Assembly (NCBI RefSeq): GCF_000173975.1 | Contig: NZ_ACEP01000064.1 | Span: 124,001-188,000 of the forward strand | Direction of reading: 5' to 3' | Source: Anaerobutyricum hallii DSM 3353 | GTDB taxonomy: Bacteria > Bacillota > Clostridia > Lachnospirales > Lachnospiraceae | DNA: 64,000 nucleotides | Shown: piece after piece, positions 16,665-26,411 of the stretch | How the letters are laid out: each line of letters begins with the position of its first letter | Position numbering within the stretch: the first letter of the stretch is position 1 | Made by a program: the position numbers and the translations under genes | Notes under the pieces: generated by a model | Seen by the model: the letters and a program-made list of their open reading frames with translations, nothing else | What the model was told of the DNA's origin: nothing | The model's database searches: none

Positions 16665-18557
16665 ATGGCACGGATAAAGAATATGAAAAATGCTAAAAAG
16701 ATAGAGAATCCCGGAGTTTTATTAAAACGTCTTATGGGATATATTATGAAGCATTACGGGGCTGCCTTTGTTACAGTATTGATCTGTATTTTGATCAGTG
16801 TTATCTGTAACGTACAGGGAACGATGTTTATGCAGACTTTGATTGATGATTATATTGTTCCAATGCTAAAAGATGGAAGTCGTGATTTTTCCGGTCTTGC
16901 ACACGCAATCACAAGAGTTGCTGGATTTTATGCGATTGGAGTAGCTGTTACACTGTTGTATTCACAGATTATGGTAAATATCACTCAGGGTACGTTACGA
17001 AGCCTGCGTGATGATTTGTTTACGCATATGCAGGACCTTCCGATTAAATATTTTGATACACATGCACATGGAGATATCATGTCCGTGTATACGAACGATA
17101 TTGATACGTTGCGCCAGATGATTTCCCAGAGTATTCCACAGATTTTTAATAGTGGAATTATGGTTGTCAGTATTATCGTATGTATGCTTGTGTTAAGTGT
17201 TCCGCTTACTGTTGTCAGTCTGGCTATGGTCGGCATTATGGTTTATCTTTCTAAACGTATTGCAACTTTGAGTGGAAAATACTTCGTACAGCAACAAAAA
17301 GACCTTGGTGCGGCTAATGGTTATATCGAGGAAATGATGCAGGGACAAAAAGTTGTCAAAGTATTCTGCCATGAAGAAAAAAGTATTGAAGAATTTAAAG
17401 AATTAAATGATAAACTGTTTCATAGTGCGGATAATGCAAATAAATTTGCCAATATTGCCATGCCAGTAAATGCACAGGTTGGAAATATCAGTTATGTTAT
17501 CGTTGCGATTGTTGGTGGTATTCTTGCTATCAATGGAATTGGCAGTTTTACTCTTGGTGGATTAGCAAGCTTTTTGACATTTAATAAGAGTTTAAATATG
17601 CCAATCGGTCAGGTCAGCCAACAGGTAAACTTTGTTGCAATGGCACTTGCCGGAGCACAGCGAATCTTTGAGCTTCTTGACAAAGAACCAGAAGTAGATG
17701 AAGGCTATGTAACTCTTGTCAATGCAACAGAAGATGCAGATGGAACGATTCACGAAACAGACAAACATACTGGAACCTGGGCATGGAAACATTTTCATAA
17801 AGAAGATGGAACAACAACGTATGCCAAGCTTCTTGGTGATGTAGAATTCCTCGGTGTAGACTTTGGATACGATGAGAAGAAGATTGTACTTCACGATATC
17901 AAAATGTTTGCCACACCAGGACAAAAGATTGCATTCGTTGGTTCTACCGGAGCTGGAAAGACAACGATCACTAACCTTATCAACCGTTTCTATGATATAC
18001 AGGATGGAAAAATCCGTTACGACGGCATTAACATCAATAAGATAAAGAAAGCCGATTTAAGACATTCCCTCGGAATGGTGTTACAGGATACGCATTTATT
18101 TACAGCAAGCGTCAAAGACAATATCCGCTATGGTAAATTAGATGCGACCGATGAAGAGGTTATCGAAGCAGCAAAACTTGCCAACGCAGACAGCTTTATC
18201 GAACGGCTTCCACAGGGATATGACACTGTTCTTACTGGAGATGGTGCCAACTTAAGTCAGGGTCAGAGACAGCTCCTATCTATCGCAAGAGCAGCCATCG
18301 CAGACCCACCAGTATTAATCCTTGATGAAGCAACCAGTTCCATTGATACCCGTACTGAGAAAATCGTACAGGAAGGTATGGATCGACTGATGCATGGAAG
18401 AACTACCTTCGTTATCGCACATCGCCTTTCTACTATCAAAAACAGTGATTGTATTATGGTATTAGAACAGGGGCGAATCATTGAGAGAGGCTCCCATGAT
18501 GATTTGATTGAAGAACAGGGAAGATACTACCAGCTTTATACAGGAAATAAGGCTTAG
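16665..18557 (+). CDS. ABC exporter half-transporter, catalytic subunit
   Basis: 630 residues. Transmembrane domain about 30-340; nucleotide-binding domain about 395-625 with normal Walker A (GSTGAGKTT), Walker B with Glu (VLILDEATSS) and switch His (VIAHRLST). Its signature is LSQGQ rather than LSGGQ, so the degenerate site lies between this signature and the partner's Walker boxes, while the other site is complete. An insert of about 40 residues (near 350-390, with TWAWKHFHKEDG) lies between the two domains. GGAGGT precedes the ATG. Likely exports drugs or lipids. Confidence 0.93.
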   Translation: MARIKNMKNAKKIENPGVLLKRLMGYIMKHYGAAFVTVLICILISVICNVQGTMFMQTLIDDYIVPMLKDGSRDFSGLAHAITRVAGFYAIGVAVTLLYSQIMVNITQGTLRSLRDDLFTHMQDLPIKYFDTHAHGDIMSVYTNDIDTLRQMISQSIPQIFNSGIMVVSIIVCMLVLSVPLTVVSLAMVGIMVYLSKRIATLSGKYFVQQQKDLGAANGYIEEMMQGQKVVKVFCHEEKSIEEFKELNDKLFHSADNANKFANIAMPVNAQVGNISYVIVAIVGGILAINGIGSFTLGGLASFLTFNKSLNMPIGQVSQQVNFVAMALAGAQRIFELLDKEPEVDEGYVTLVNATEDADGTIHETDKHTGTWAWKHFHKEDGTTTYAKLLGDVEFLGVDFGYDEKKIVLHDIKMFATPGQKIAFVGSTGAGKTTITNLINRFYDIQDGKIRYDGININKIKKADLRHSLGMVLQDTHLFTASVKDNIRYGKLDATDEEVIEAAKLANADSFIERLPQGYDTVLTGDGANLSQGQRQLLSIARAAIADPPVLILDEATSSIDTRTEKIVQEGMDRLMHGRTTFVIAHRLSTIKNSDCIMVLEQGRIIERGSHDDLIEEQGRYYQLYTGNKA

Positions 18558-18569
18558 CTTATTTAGCAT

Positions 18570-19973
18570 CTATTTCTTTATCACATCATAAAGCACCTTT
18601 ATCGCGTCCTCCACCCCCGTTGTATTGAGATAGGAATAGTTTATGATGAAGGTATGTGCCGCAAAATCATCTGGGCTGTCGTGATAGTAGGCGGAGAGGC
18701 TGTTTAGTTTGACACCTTTTTGTAAAGCTCTCTGCATGAGTTCTTCATCGGACAGTTCCGTATTGACCTTGAGTAGAAAATGTAGTCCAGAGTCTTCTTC
18801 CATGATGGTGACATAGGAAGCGAGCGGGCTGTTTTTTATGGCATCAAGAAGGCTGTCTCTTTGTTTATGATAGAAGTTTCGCATTCGATTAATATGTTTT
18901 TCGAAGCAGCCTTCGTTAATAAAGCGCATTAGAGCGTACTGTTCAAAGTTTGAGACGGTACAGGAATAGAAACTTAACCGTTCCAGAAAGCGGTTGGCAA
19001 GTTTCGGTGGGAGTACCATGTAGCTGATTCGCATTGTTGAAGATAGACTCTTAGTAAAGGTATTAATATAGATGACTTTCTGTGTGATATCCATACTCTG
19101 TAAGGACGGGATTGGCTTTCCAGTCAGGCGGAATTCACTGTCATAGTCATCTTCAATAATGTAGCGGTCGGTAGAGGCGGCGGCCCAGCCAAGCAGCTCG
19201 TAGCGGCGGCTTATCGGGGTAACGATTCCAGTAGGAAAGTGGTGGGATGGAGAAATATGTACCACATCGGCTTCACTTTTTTCTAATTCATCGACAAGGA
19301 TACCGTTATTATCCATTGGAATATAGTGATATGCCACATTGTAGCTGTTGTAGATTGCGGCAATTTTTTCGTAGCCTGGATTTTCAATGGCATATTTTTT
19401 GTCAAATCCCAGAAGCTGGATTAAAAGTCCGTATAAGTATTCGGTTCCGGCTCCAATAAAAATCTGCTCCGGCTGTACATGCATTCCACGAAATTGTTCC
19501 AGATGGGTGGCGATTGCCTGGCGAAGTCCCATAATTCCTCCGCAGGGTGGTTTCGTCATCAGTTCTGGACTGTTTGTATTAAAAGTCTCACGCATCAATT
19601 TTGCCCAGATAGAAAATGGAAAGTTTTCCGGACGTGTCTGGTTGCTGGAAAAGTCAGCAAGAAAGTCAGACTGCCCAGAGGAAAGTTTCACATTTTCTGT
19701 TGTCAGTTTGACTGGTTTTATCACATTATTTTTAAAATCAGAGACATAAAATCCCTTCTTTGGAATGGAGTAAATATATCCTTCCGATAAAAGCTGAGCA
19801 TAGGCATTTTCAATCGTAATCGTACTTACGCCGAGATTTTTTGCAAAACTTCTTTTGGAAGGGAGCTTTTCCCCGGAAACTAACTTGCCATCAACAATAT
19901 CCTGACGGATACATTGATAAAGATGCATGTATAGAGATTCATTTTTTAAGTTTGTAAAAGAATAGGTTAGCAT
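18570..19973 (-). CDS. MocR-family regulator (GntR HTH fused to aminotransferase fold)
   Basis: 467 residues. N-terminal GntR winged helix (about 10-75, LPSKRSFAKNLGVSTITIENAYAQL) and a class I aminotransferase domain (about 115-465). The PLP lysine is in INTFTKSLSSTMRISY and the cofactor Asp in EDDYDSEF. MocR proteins sense PLP or amino-group ligands and bind direct repeats. It is divergent from cytX, with three direct repeats in between, and so probably controls it. AAGGAG lies 7 bases before the ATG. Confidence 0.9.
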   Translation of the reverse strand: MLTYSFTNLKNESLYMHLYQCIRQDIVDGKLVSGEKLPSKRSFAKNLGVSTITIENAYAQLLSEGYIYSIPKKGFYVSDFKNNVIKPVKLTTENVKLSSGQSDFLADFSSNQTRPENFPFSIWAKLMRETFNTNSPELMTKPPCGGIMGLRQAIATHLEQFRGMHVQPEQIFIGAGTEYLYGLLIQLLGFDKKYAIENPGYEKIAAIYNSYNVAYHYIPMDNNGILVDELEKSEADVVHISPSHHFPTGIVTPISRRYELLGWAAASTDRYIIEDDYDSEFRLTGKPIPSLQSMDITQKVIYINTFTKSLSSTMRISYMVLPPKLANRFLERLSFYSCTVSNFEQYALMRFINEGCFEKHINRMRNFYHKQRDSLLDAIKNSPLASYVTIMEEDSGLHFLLKVNTELSDEELMQRALQKGVKLNSLSAYYHDSPDDFAAHTFIINYSYLNTTGVEDAIKVLYDVIKK

Positions 19974-20185
19974 TCGAATTCTCCTTAATGTATGTAATGT
20001 GCTCTCGGTGTTTTTCTTACAATTACTTTTGTGACCGATTTTCCATCAGCTGCACCTGAAATTTATCAACATGCGTACCGCGTATGCCTCAAAAATTTTG
20101 ACACAACTGACAAAAAAATCTCATAAAATCAAAATTAAAAAGATTTCAAGAGTACATATGTATTATTGTATACATCTGACCATAC

Positions 20186-20234
20186 TGGCTGTATGCGAAT
20201 TGGCTATTTAAATATGGCTAAAGTGTACTATAAT
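20186..20234 (+). promoter_or_regulatory. cytX promoter region with three TGGCT direct repeats
   Basis: TGGCT occurs at 20186, 20201 and 20215, spaced 15 and 14 bases, just before the -10 box TATAAT (20229-20234). There is no recognisable -35 box, and the last repeat sits where it would be. This fits activation by the divergent MocR protein. No TPP riboswitch is present. Confidence 0.5.
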
Positions 20235-20277
20235 ATTATACTTGTTTCTAATATTTTTACAAGGAGGATATTTTAGT

Positions 20278-21492
20278 ATGGAAGAAAATAAAACATCGGT
20301 CCTCAGTAATGGACTGATCTGGTTTGGTGCAGGAGTTTCAATGTCAGAAATCCTGACAGGAACATATTTTGCACCACTTGGAATGAAAACTGGCCTTCTG
20401 GCTATTTTAATTGGTCACGTTATTGGATGTATTCTGTTATTTTTAGCAGGATATCTTGGAGCAAAGACAAACAATAATGCTATGGAGACCGTTGCAGTCA
20501 GCTTTGGACGAAAGGGAAACCTGCCATTTTCTATTTTAAATATTTTACAGCTTGCAGGCTGGCTTGCGATTTTAAATTATGACGGAGCTTTGGCAGCGAA
20601 TGGTATTTTTTCTGCAGGAGCAGGTGTGTGGTGTGCCATCATCGGTGTGTTACTGCTTGTGTGGGTTCTGGTCGGTTTAAAACGTCTTGAAAAAATCAAT
20701 ATGGTTGCGATGACGGCATTATTTTTAATGACAGTCGCTTTATGTTTTGTTATCGTGACAAAGGGCAACGCAGGGGCATTTTTAAACGGCGGTAGTGTGA
20801 GTGGTGAAACCCTTTCTTTTGGTGCAGCGATTGAACTTGCCGCATCCATGCCATTGTCCTGGATTCCGGTAATCAGTGATTACACTTCAAACAGCACAAA
20901 GCCAGTAAAGGCGACGACAGTAAGCACAATTGTTTACGGACTCGTAAGCTGCTGGATGTATATTATCGGAATGTCTGCTGCAATCGGTATGGGAACTTCT
21001 GATATCGCACAGATTTCTCTTCGTGCAGGTCTTGGTGTAGTCGGACTTCTTATTATTGTTTTTTCTACCGTTACCACTAACTTTTTGGCAGCACATTCTG
21101 CAGGTGTTTCTGGTGAAGTTGTCGGGGAGAGTTTTTCTAAAAAAATCAATGGAAAATACATTTCTGTCGTTGTAGTTATCGTTGGTACGATTGCGGCAAT
21201 TCTTTATCCAATGGACAATATCGAAGAATTTCTTTATCTGATTAACTCCGTGTTTGCGCCGATGATTGCAGTTATGATTGCTGATTTCTTCTTTAATAAA
21301 AAGAGAAGAGCTGTGAAAGAATGGGATTGGGCAAACCTGGCTGTATGGCTTATTGGACTTATTTTATACCGTGCATTGATGCATGTAGATATCATAATCG
21401 GTTACACACTGCCGGATATTGTAATTACTGCTGTGTTGTGCATGGTTGTACATCGGATTTTACCACAGAATCACCTTGACAAAGCCATTTAA
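20278..21492 (+). CDS. cytX: CytX, putative hydroxymethylpyrimidine transporter (NCS1)
   Basis: 404 residues, about twelve membrane segments. The start MEENKTSVLSNGLIWFGAGVS and MSEILTGTYFAPLG, followed by GHVIGCILLFLAGYLGAKT, are typical of CytX, which is thought to import the thiamine precursor HMP; it belongs to the cytosine permease (CodB) family. An ATG at 20278 has AAGGAGGA upstream; an earlier in-frame start has none. With thiazole made by the operon at 7.7-11.2 kb, imported HMP would complete thiamine. A terminator follows. Confidence 0.85.
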   Translation: MEENKTSVLSNGLIWFGAGVSMSEILTGTYFAPLGMKTGLLAILIGHVIGCILLFLAGYLGAKTNNNAMETVAVSFGRKGNLPFSILNILQLAGWLAILNYDGALAANGIFSAGAGVWCAIIGVLLLVWVLVGLKRLEKINMVAMTALFLMTVALCFVIVTKGNAGAFLNGGSVSGETLSFGAAIELAASMPLSWIPVISDYTSNSTKPVKATTVSTIVYGLVSCWMYIIGMSAAIGMGTSDIAQISLRAGLGVVGLLIIVFSTVTTNFLAAHSAGVSGEVVGESFSKKINGKYISVVVVIVGTIAAILYPMDNIEEFLYLINSVFAPMIAVMIADFFFNKKRRAVKEWDWANLAVWLIGLILYRALMHVDIIIGYTLPDIVITAVLCMVVHRILPQNHLDKAI

Positions 21493-21507
21493 ATGTATGA
21501 CAATATA

Positions 21508-21560
21508 TCCTAAAAGAAGTACCGCTTTTGTGTAAAATGGTATTTCTTTTAGGATTTTTT
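21508..21560 (+). terminator. Intrinsic terminator after cytX
   Basis: 16-bp stem (TCCTAAAAGAAGTACC with GGTATTTCTTTTAGGA) and six T. Confidence 0.92.
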
Positions 21561-21583
21561 ATAGCAAGAAAGGCGATAAAATT

Positions 21584-22216
21584 ATGTATAACGGAAAAAT
21601 GGAAACCATTTATGAATCAGAATATATGAACCTGTATGATTTACAGTACAGAGAGGGTGGCCATTACTACTGTGCCAGCCGAAGAAACAAGGATAGAATG
21701 GTTGCACTGACACCAGATGAAGAGTGTGGAACCATGCAGCCAGATGCAGTAAGCTGTTTCGTTGTTCTTAATATTAAGGGGCAGCCAAAGAAGCTTCTCT
21801 TAAACTGGGAGTATCGTTATCCGGTCGGACAGTATATGTTAAGTGTTCCGGCAGGACTCATTGATAAAGGAGACTGGAATAATCCGAATGCTCTTGTAGA
21901 TACTGCCATTCGTGAGTTGAAAGAGGAGACAGGAATCGAAGTGGAGGAATCCGATGAGATCAAAGTTGTTTCTCCATGCGTATTCAGTACACCGGGCATG
22001 ACAGACGAAGGGAACGCTTTAGTATACATTTCCATCAACCGTGATGAGATGCCAAAGATGAACCATGATGGGGCAGAAGGTTCAGAAGTGTTTGAGGGAT
22101 TCCGTCTGGTAAGTAAAGAAGATGCCGAAGAATATCTTTGTAAAGGAAGAGACGAACATGGAATGTATTATCCATTATTTACATGGGCTGCATTGATGTT
22201 CTTTATGGGAGTATAA
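21584..22216 (+). CDS. Nudix hydrolase (ADP-ribose pyrophosphatase-like)
   Basis: 210 residues. Nudix box helix is AIRELKEETGIEV (REUxEExGU) at about residue 108, after VPAGLIDKGDW. The Gly-to-Glu part of the box is longer than usual because of an insert (DWNNPNALVD). The domain resembles NudF-type ADP-ribose or nucleotide-sugar hydrolases, but substrate is not fixed by sequence. It is 23 bases after a terminator and 42 bases before eutP. Confidence 0.85.
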   Translation: MYNGKMETIYESEYMNLYDLQYREGGHYYCASRRNKDRMVALTPDEECGTMQPDAVSCFVVLNIKGQPKKLLLNWEYRYPVGQYMLSVPAGLIDKGDWNNPNALVDTAIRELKEETGIEVEESDEIKVVSPCVFSTPGMTDEGNALVYISINRDEMPKMNHDGAEGSEVFEGFRLVSKEDAEEYLCKGRDEHGMYYPLFTWAALMFFMGV

Positions 22217-22258
22217 CTATATATGATGTATGGCAACTAAAAAGCAGGGGGAAGTTAT

Positions 22259-22777
22259 ATGAGAAGGATATTGTTAATTGGAAGAAGTGAAAGTGGGAAG
22301 ACAACACTAAAGCAGGTTTTACGTGGGGAGAATATTACCTATAAAAAGACACAATATGTCAGCCAGTATGACTGTGTCATTGATATGCCGGGCGAATATG
22401 CGGAGAATCTGGATTTGGCGCATACGATTGATCTGTATGCTGCAGAATCCGATGTGGTAGGAATTGTGTTAAGTGCGACAGAACCCTATTCTTTATATCC
22501 TCCAAACATAACACCGCTTGGAAACCGCGACGAAGTGGGAATTGTAACCAAGATTGACCACTGGGCAGCGAATCCACAGCAGGCAGCCGAATGGCTAAAA
22601 CTCACTGGGTGTAAAAAAATATTTTTTACAAGTGCCTATACTGGAGAGGGAATCGAAGAAATCTTTGAATTCCTGCGGGAAGAACATGACATTTGTCCAG
22701 TAGAAAAAGTTATGGATGCCCTTCATAAAGAAAGCTTTGGAAAGCAGGCAGAACTTCCTCACTATCACCTTCAGTAA
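22259..22777 (+). CDS. eutP: EutP/PduV-family GTPase (copy 1)
   Basis: 172 residues, small Ras-like GTPase. P-loop GRSESGKTT at residue 8, DMPGEY (G3) near 42 and TKIDHW (G4) near 101. EutP/PduV proteins are linked to ethanolamine or propanediol microcompartments; EutP has been reported as an acetate kinase in one species, so function is debated. No eut operon is around it. A second, clearly related copy lies at 35635. GGGGGA precedes the ATG. Confidence 0.88.
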   Translation: MRRILLIGRSESGKTTLKQVLRGENITYKKTQYVSQYDCVIDMPGEYAENLDLAHTIDLYAAESDVVGIVLSATEPYSLYPPNITPLGNRDEVGIVTKIDHWAANPQQAAEWLKLTGCKKIFFTSAYTGEGIEEIFEFLREEHDICPVEKVMDALHKESFGKQAELPHYHLQ

Positions 22778-22981
22778 ATATATTCAAATATACTCCGAAA
22801 TGAAACAAGAAGCCTTGACTTTTGTAAGTTACACGCTCTAAGAGTAGTGTACTCTTGGAGTATGTTTCAAGCACGCAATGAAGAATTTTCACACACGTTT
22901 TAAAATGTCTGCTTTTGCATTGGATTTTGAGAATGTACAGAATTTCGAGAGTAGATAAATATTTAGAAGGAGAATGACTTA

Positions 22982-23911
22982 ATGATACTTCAGATTTTAC
23001 TTTTATGTGTCGGATTTGTCCTTTTAGTAAAAGGAGCAGATTTTTTTGTAGATGGTGCAGCAGGAATTGCAGGGAAGTTGGGAATCCCGCAATTGATTGT
23101 CGGCCTTACTATTGTAGCAATGGGAACAAGCCTTCCGGAAGCGGCGGTCAGCATTACTTCCGCATTAAAGGGAAGTGCCGGAATCACTATCGGTAATGTA
23201 GTAGGCAGTAATATTATGAATGTGCTTGTTATTCTAGGAATCACAGCCGTTATAACAAATGTTGCGATTCAAAAATCTACTTTGTATTGTGAGATTCCAT
23301 TTATGATAGGAATTACAGCTTTAATGATTGTTTTTGGAATAACTAGACGGGCAGTCAGCTTTCCAGAAGGCGTTATATTTTGGATATTGTTTATCGCTTT
23401 CCTGGCCTATCTTTTTGTGATGTCGAAAAAGAATAAAGCGGCTGAAGAAGAAGATGAATGCCAGATGTCCTATTTAAAATGCATTATTTTCATTATCGCT
23501 GGAGGTATTATGGTAGTCTGGGGCAGTGACCTTGTTGTAGATGCCGCATCAGAGATTGCAAGAGCTTTTGGCATGAGTGAGCGTTTCATCGGTCTTACTA
23601 TTGTAGCCTTTGGAACATCACTTCCAGAACTGGTTACTTCGGTTACTGCTGCTAAAAGCGGTAATGCCGGGATTGCCATTGGAAATATCGTTGGAAGCAA
23701 TATCTTTAACATTCTTTTCGTAATAGGAACAACTGCATTGATTTGCAATGTACCATTTGAAAGCAAGTTCCTGATTGACTCTGCGGTGGCAGTAGCGGCA
23801 GGTGTTATCCTATGGCTTGGAACGATACGCCATAAAGAACTTCGCAGACCATGCGGGGTTGTAATGCTTGTGGCGTATGTGGGATATTTTGCATATCTTT
23901 GCATGAATTAA
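22982..23911 (+). CDS. Calcium/sodium antiporter (CaCA, YrbG-like)
   Basis: 309 residues, ten membrane segments in two inverted halves. Both alpha repeats are complete: GTSLPEAAVSITSALKGS ... GNVVGSNIMN (about 45-80) and FGTSLPELVTSVTAAKSGN ... GNIVGSNIFN (about 205-245), which form the cation site. It exchanges Ca2+ for Na+ or H+. AGAAGGAG is 8 bases before the ATG. Stands alone; a palindromic element follows. Confidence 0.92.
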   Translation: MILQILLLCVGFVLLVKGADFFVDGAAGIAGKLGIPQLIVGLTIVAMGTSLPEAAVSITSALKGSAGITIGNVVGSNIMNVLVILGITAVITNVAIQKSTLYCEIPFMIGITALMIVFGITRRAVSFPEGVIFWILFIAFLAYLFVMSKKNKAAEEEDECQMSYLKCIIFIIAGGIMVVWGSDLVVDAASEIARAFGMSERFIGLTIVAFGTSLPELVTSVTAAKSGNAGIAIGNIVGSNIFNILFVIGTTALICNVPFESKFLIDSAVAVAAGVILWLGTIRHKELRRPCGVVMLVAYVGYFAYLCMN

Positions 23912-23949
23912 ACTTCTTAATTTTACACATTAGATTTTATAAGTTAGCG

Positions 23950-24085
23950 AGCTATCTCCAGCCAAAAACAGCTCTCAAAGAGGAAAGCCCCTATATTTGT
24001 GGCCGTTAAGCGAACATTCAATTCTCGCTTTAAGGGCGCAAATATAGGGGCTTTCCTCTTTGGGGCATCTGCTCGTTTAGGAGCA
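23950..24085. repeat. Long palindromic element (copy C)
   Basis: Arms CAAAGAGGAAAGCCCCTATA and TATAGGGGCTTTCCTCTTTG pair fully. The core is CCCTATATTTGTG with a G-U pair in the right arm (CGCAAATATAGGG). The centre is shortened to GGCCGTTAAGCGAACATTCAATTCTCGCTTTAAGGGC-like sequence, missing the CTCGGAGCAAGG part. It lies between two genes that converge. Confidence 0.88.
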
Positions 24086-24104
24086 TCCTCCTGCTTGCGG
24101 TAGA

Positions 24105-25076
24105 TCAGTGTTTCACACAATATCCCGCCGCATTACAACCCGTATCCCAATACCGGCTACTACTACTAAACGTACTGATCTTCACTTTCCCCGCAGTCTG
24201 TGAAGCATGAAGAACCTTTCCATTTCCAAGATAAATCCCAACATGATTAGAGCCGTTCTGATGGAACACCAGGTCTCCAACTGTTGCCTGTCTGACAGAA
24301 GAAATCGAATACAGATAAGAATGCATCAATTCTAACTGTTCATAGGTTGTGTTTCCGATATATTTGCCGGAAGCACTCTTATAAGCGTCACGCATCAGAC
24401 TAGAGCAATCAGCATATCCTTTCTGGTTTCTTCGAGACTGGCTGTATTTATCGCCAACTCTTCTTTTTGCGTAGGAGACTGCTTTTGTTCGGTAACTGCT
24501 AGAAGAAGCAGTAGTAGTTTTCTTGGCTGTAGTCTTTGATGATGAAGCACTTTTCCTAACATAAATTCCGTATACATAGCCTTTTTTGCCCTTGGAAGTT
24601 TGTACTTTTTTCCAGGAGCCATTTGTAGAACAAACCGTCACAGCCTGACCTGCAGATAAACTACCCTTTACACGGCTAGAAAAAGAAGGCTTTGCGCGCA
24701 GATTCACACTACTTGCTGTAATGACTGCACGGTAAGAAGTACTTTTAGAGACTGTGGCAGTAGAAGTATTTTTACTTCCAGACAGATAAGATTTGTAAAT
24801 ATAACCTTTTATGCCATTTACCCTGACGGCAATCCAGTTTCCACTTCTACCAGTTTTCGTTACAGATGTTCCGGCAGAAACAGATGTAAGTACTTTCGAA
24901 GAACTGTTTGGTTTTGCGCGCACATTTACACCGTCTGTCGTATATAGACGTTGTGCGTGAACAAAAGTTACAGGGAGCATCAAAAAAAGTAGAAGAGAAA
25001 AAAGTATTGCCGTATGATTCTTTTGTATGAATTTCGGCAGATGCACAACTTTTTTCGAGTGTTTGTTTGCGTTCAT
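24105..25076 (-). CDS. Secreted NlpC/P60 endopeptidase with two SH3 domains
   Basis: 323 residues. Signal peptide with hydrophobic core AILFSLLLFLMLPVTFV ending at VHA; two bacterial SH3 domains (about 40-95 and 110-170, VNVRAKPNSSSKV and VNLRAKPSFSSRV), a Ser/Thr-rich linker, then NlpC/P60 (about 195-320). Catalytic Cys is in ADCSSLM and His in NHVGIYLG. It cuts peptidoglycan peptides. An upstream GTG (25085) is possible, but GAGGAG is better placed for this ATG. It is divergent from another NlpC/P60 gene at 25265. Confidence 0.92.
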   Translation of the reverse strand: MNANKHSKKVVHLPKFIQKNHTAILFSLLLFLMLPVTFVHAQRLYTTDGVNVRAKPNSSSKVLTSVSAGTSVTKTGRSGNWIAVRVNGIKGYIYKSYLSGSKNTSTATVSKSTSYRAVITASSVNLRAKPSFSSRVKGSLSAGQAVTVCSTNGSWKKVQTSKGKKGYVYGIYVRKSASSSKTTAKKTTTASSSSYRTKAVSYAKRRVGDKYSQSRRNQKGYADCSSLMRDAYKSASGKYIGNTTYEQLELMHSYLYSISSVRQATVGDLVFHQNGSNHVGIYLGNGKVLHASQTAGKVKISTFSSSSRYWDTGCNAAGYCVKH

Positions 25077-25264
25077 AGATGACACATCTCCTCATATGTA
25101 ATTTGTAATAAATTGTAACACATTTTTAGGAGAAATTTAAGAAAAAATTTGTTGAAAAGGGCAAGAAATTTGTTCTTTTATTAAAATGTTTGTGGGATGT
25201 CGGATAACTGTTGAAATTGTGTAATGCTCTATGCTACCATGGATGAGAAAAGGAAAGGAAGGTA

Positions 25265-26368
25265 ATGATGAAAAAGAAATACATAGCATGGATATTGATA
25301 GTATCAATATTATTTTTGGGACGGGGAGCAGATGCGATGGCAAAAACAAGTTTAAGGAAACCTCTTGGTGTGCTGGCAAATGGAGTAGATGGCCAGGTGG
25401 TACTTTCCTGGGAATCAGTGCAGGGAGCGGATGGTTATGAAGTGTTTGAAAAAACGGAAGAAGAAAATGTTTTCCTGAAGTTAAGGGCGACAAAGCAATG
25501 TAAGCTTGTCTTTAAAAATAAGAAAAGAGGGAGTGTATACCAATATAAAGTAAGGGCATATAAAATATACAAGAAGAATGGCGAAGAGAAGCGTATCTAT
25601 AGTTCTTTTGGGGCGGTTGCCAGAACAACGGTAGCAAAAAACTCAACTTCTACGATTAAAAATTTTCTGACAACGGCACTTGCTCCTGTAGGTTCTACCA
25701 TGTATATCTGGGGCGGTGGCTGGAATAAGGCAGATACCGGGGCAGGTACAGACGGTCTGCGAATTGGACTGAATGCGAGCTGGAGGAAGTTTTGTGCAAA
25801 GCAGAAAGCAAGCTATAATTATAGAAAGCACAGGTTTGCATTTGGAAATGGACTGGATTGTTCTGGATTTGTTGGATGGAGTGTATACAACATAAATAAA
25901 ACAAAAAATGGAAAACAGGGTCAGGGTTATGTTACAAAGGCATCGAAAGCAGCATCTACTTATGCAAAGTACGGCTGGGGAACCTATAAAAAGACGATAG
26001 CGGTAAAGGACTGGAAACCGGGGGATATTATGAGTTCACCTACGCATATCTATATTGTTGTGGGAAGCTGTGCAGATGGCAGTGTTGTTTTAGTGCATTC
26101 GAGTCCGGCAGGAGTACGCCTGTCTGGAACCCCAGATAAAAAGGGACGAACAAACAGCGAGGCAGTAAAGCTTGCCAAAAAGTATATGAAGAAATATTAT
26201 CCATCCTGGTATAAGAGATATCCATCCTGCAAAAAAGATAAGAGTTATCTGACGGATTATGCACAGTTCCGCTGGAGAGCAGGAAAGGGAAAGATGATAA
26301 GCGACCCAGATGGTTACCAGAAGAAAAATGCAAGACAGGTGCTTAAGGATTTGTACAGTGATAAGTAA
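25265..26368 (+). CDS. Secreted fibronectin III-NlpC/P60 protein
   Basis: 367 residues. Signal peptide (about 1-27, IAWILIVSILFLGRGADA), a fibronectin type III-like domain (about 32-125, PLGVLANGVDGQVVLSWESV), then an NlpC/P60-like domain (about 140-310). Catalytic Cys is in GLDCSGFVGWS and His in SPTHIYIVVG. A likely cell-wall hydrolase with insertions relative to the common P60 fold. AGGAAAGGAAGG precedes two adjacent ATG codons. Shares its upstream region with the divergent hydrolase. Confidence 0.85.
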   Translation: MMKKKYIAWILIVSILFLGRGADAMAKTSLRKPLGVLANGVDGQVVLSWESVQGADGYEVFEKTEEENVFLKLRATKQCKLVFKNKKRGSVYQYKVRAYKIYKKNGEEKRIYSSFGAVARTTVAKNSTSTIKNFLTTALAPVGSTMYIWGGGWNKADTGAGTDGLRIGLNASWRKFCAKQKASYNYRKHRFAFGNGLDCSGFVGWSVYNINKTKNGKQGQGYVTKASKAASTYAKYGWGTYKKTIAVKDWKPGDIMSSPTHIYIVVGSCADGSVVLVHSSPAGVRLSGTPDKKGRTNSEAVKLAKKYMKKYYPSWYKRYPSCKKDKSYLTDYAQFRWRAGKGKMISDPDGYQKKNARQVLKDLYSDK

Positions 26369-26411
26369 ATGTTGTTGTATGAAGTAAAATATAAGTATTT
26401 TATCACAGAAG

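Noticed and set aside
16153-16671. Minus-strand open frame of 172 codons
   Set aside because: It lies wholly opposite the ATP-binding domain of the first ABC subunit, whose motifs are clear; a shadow frame.
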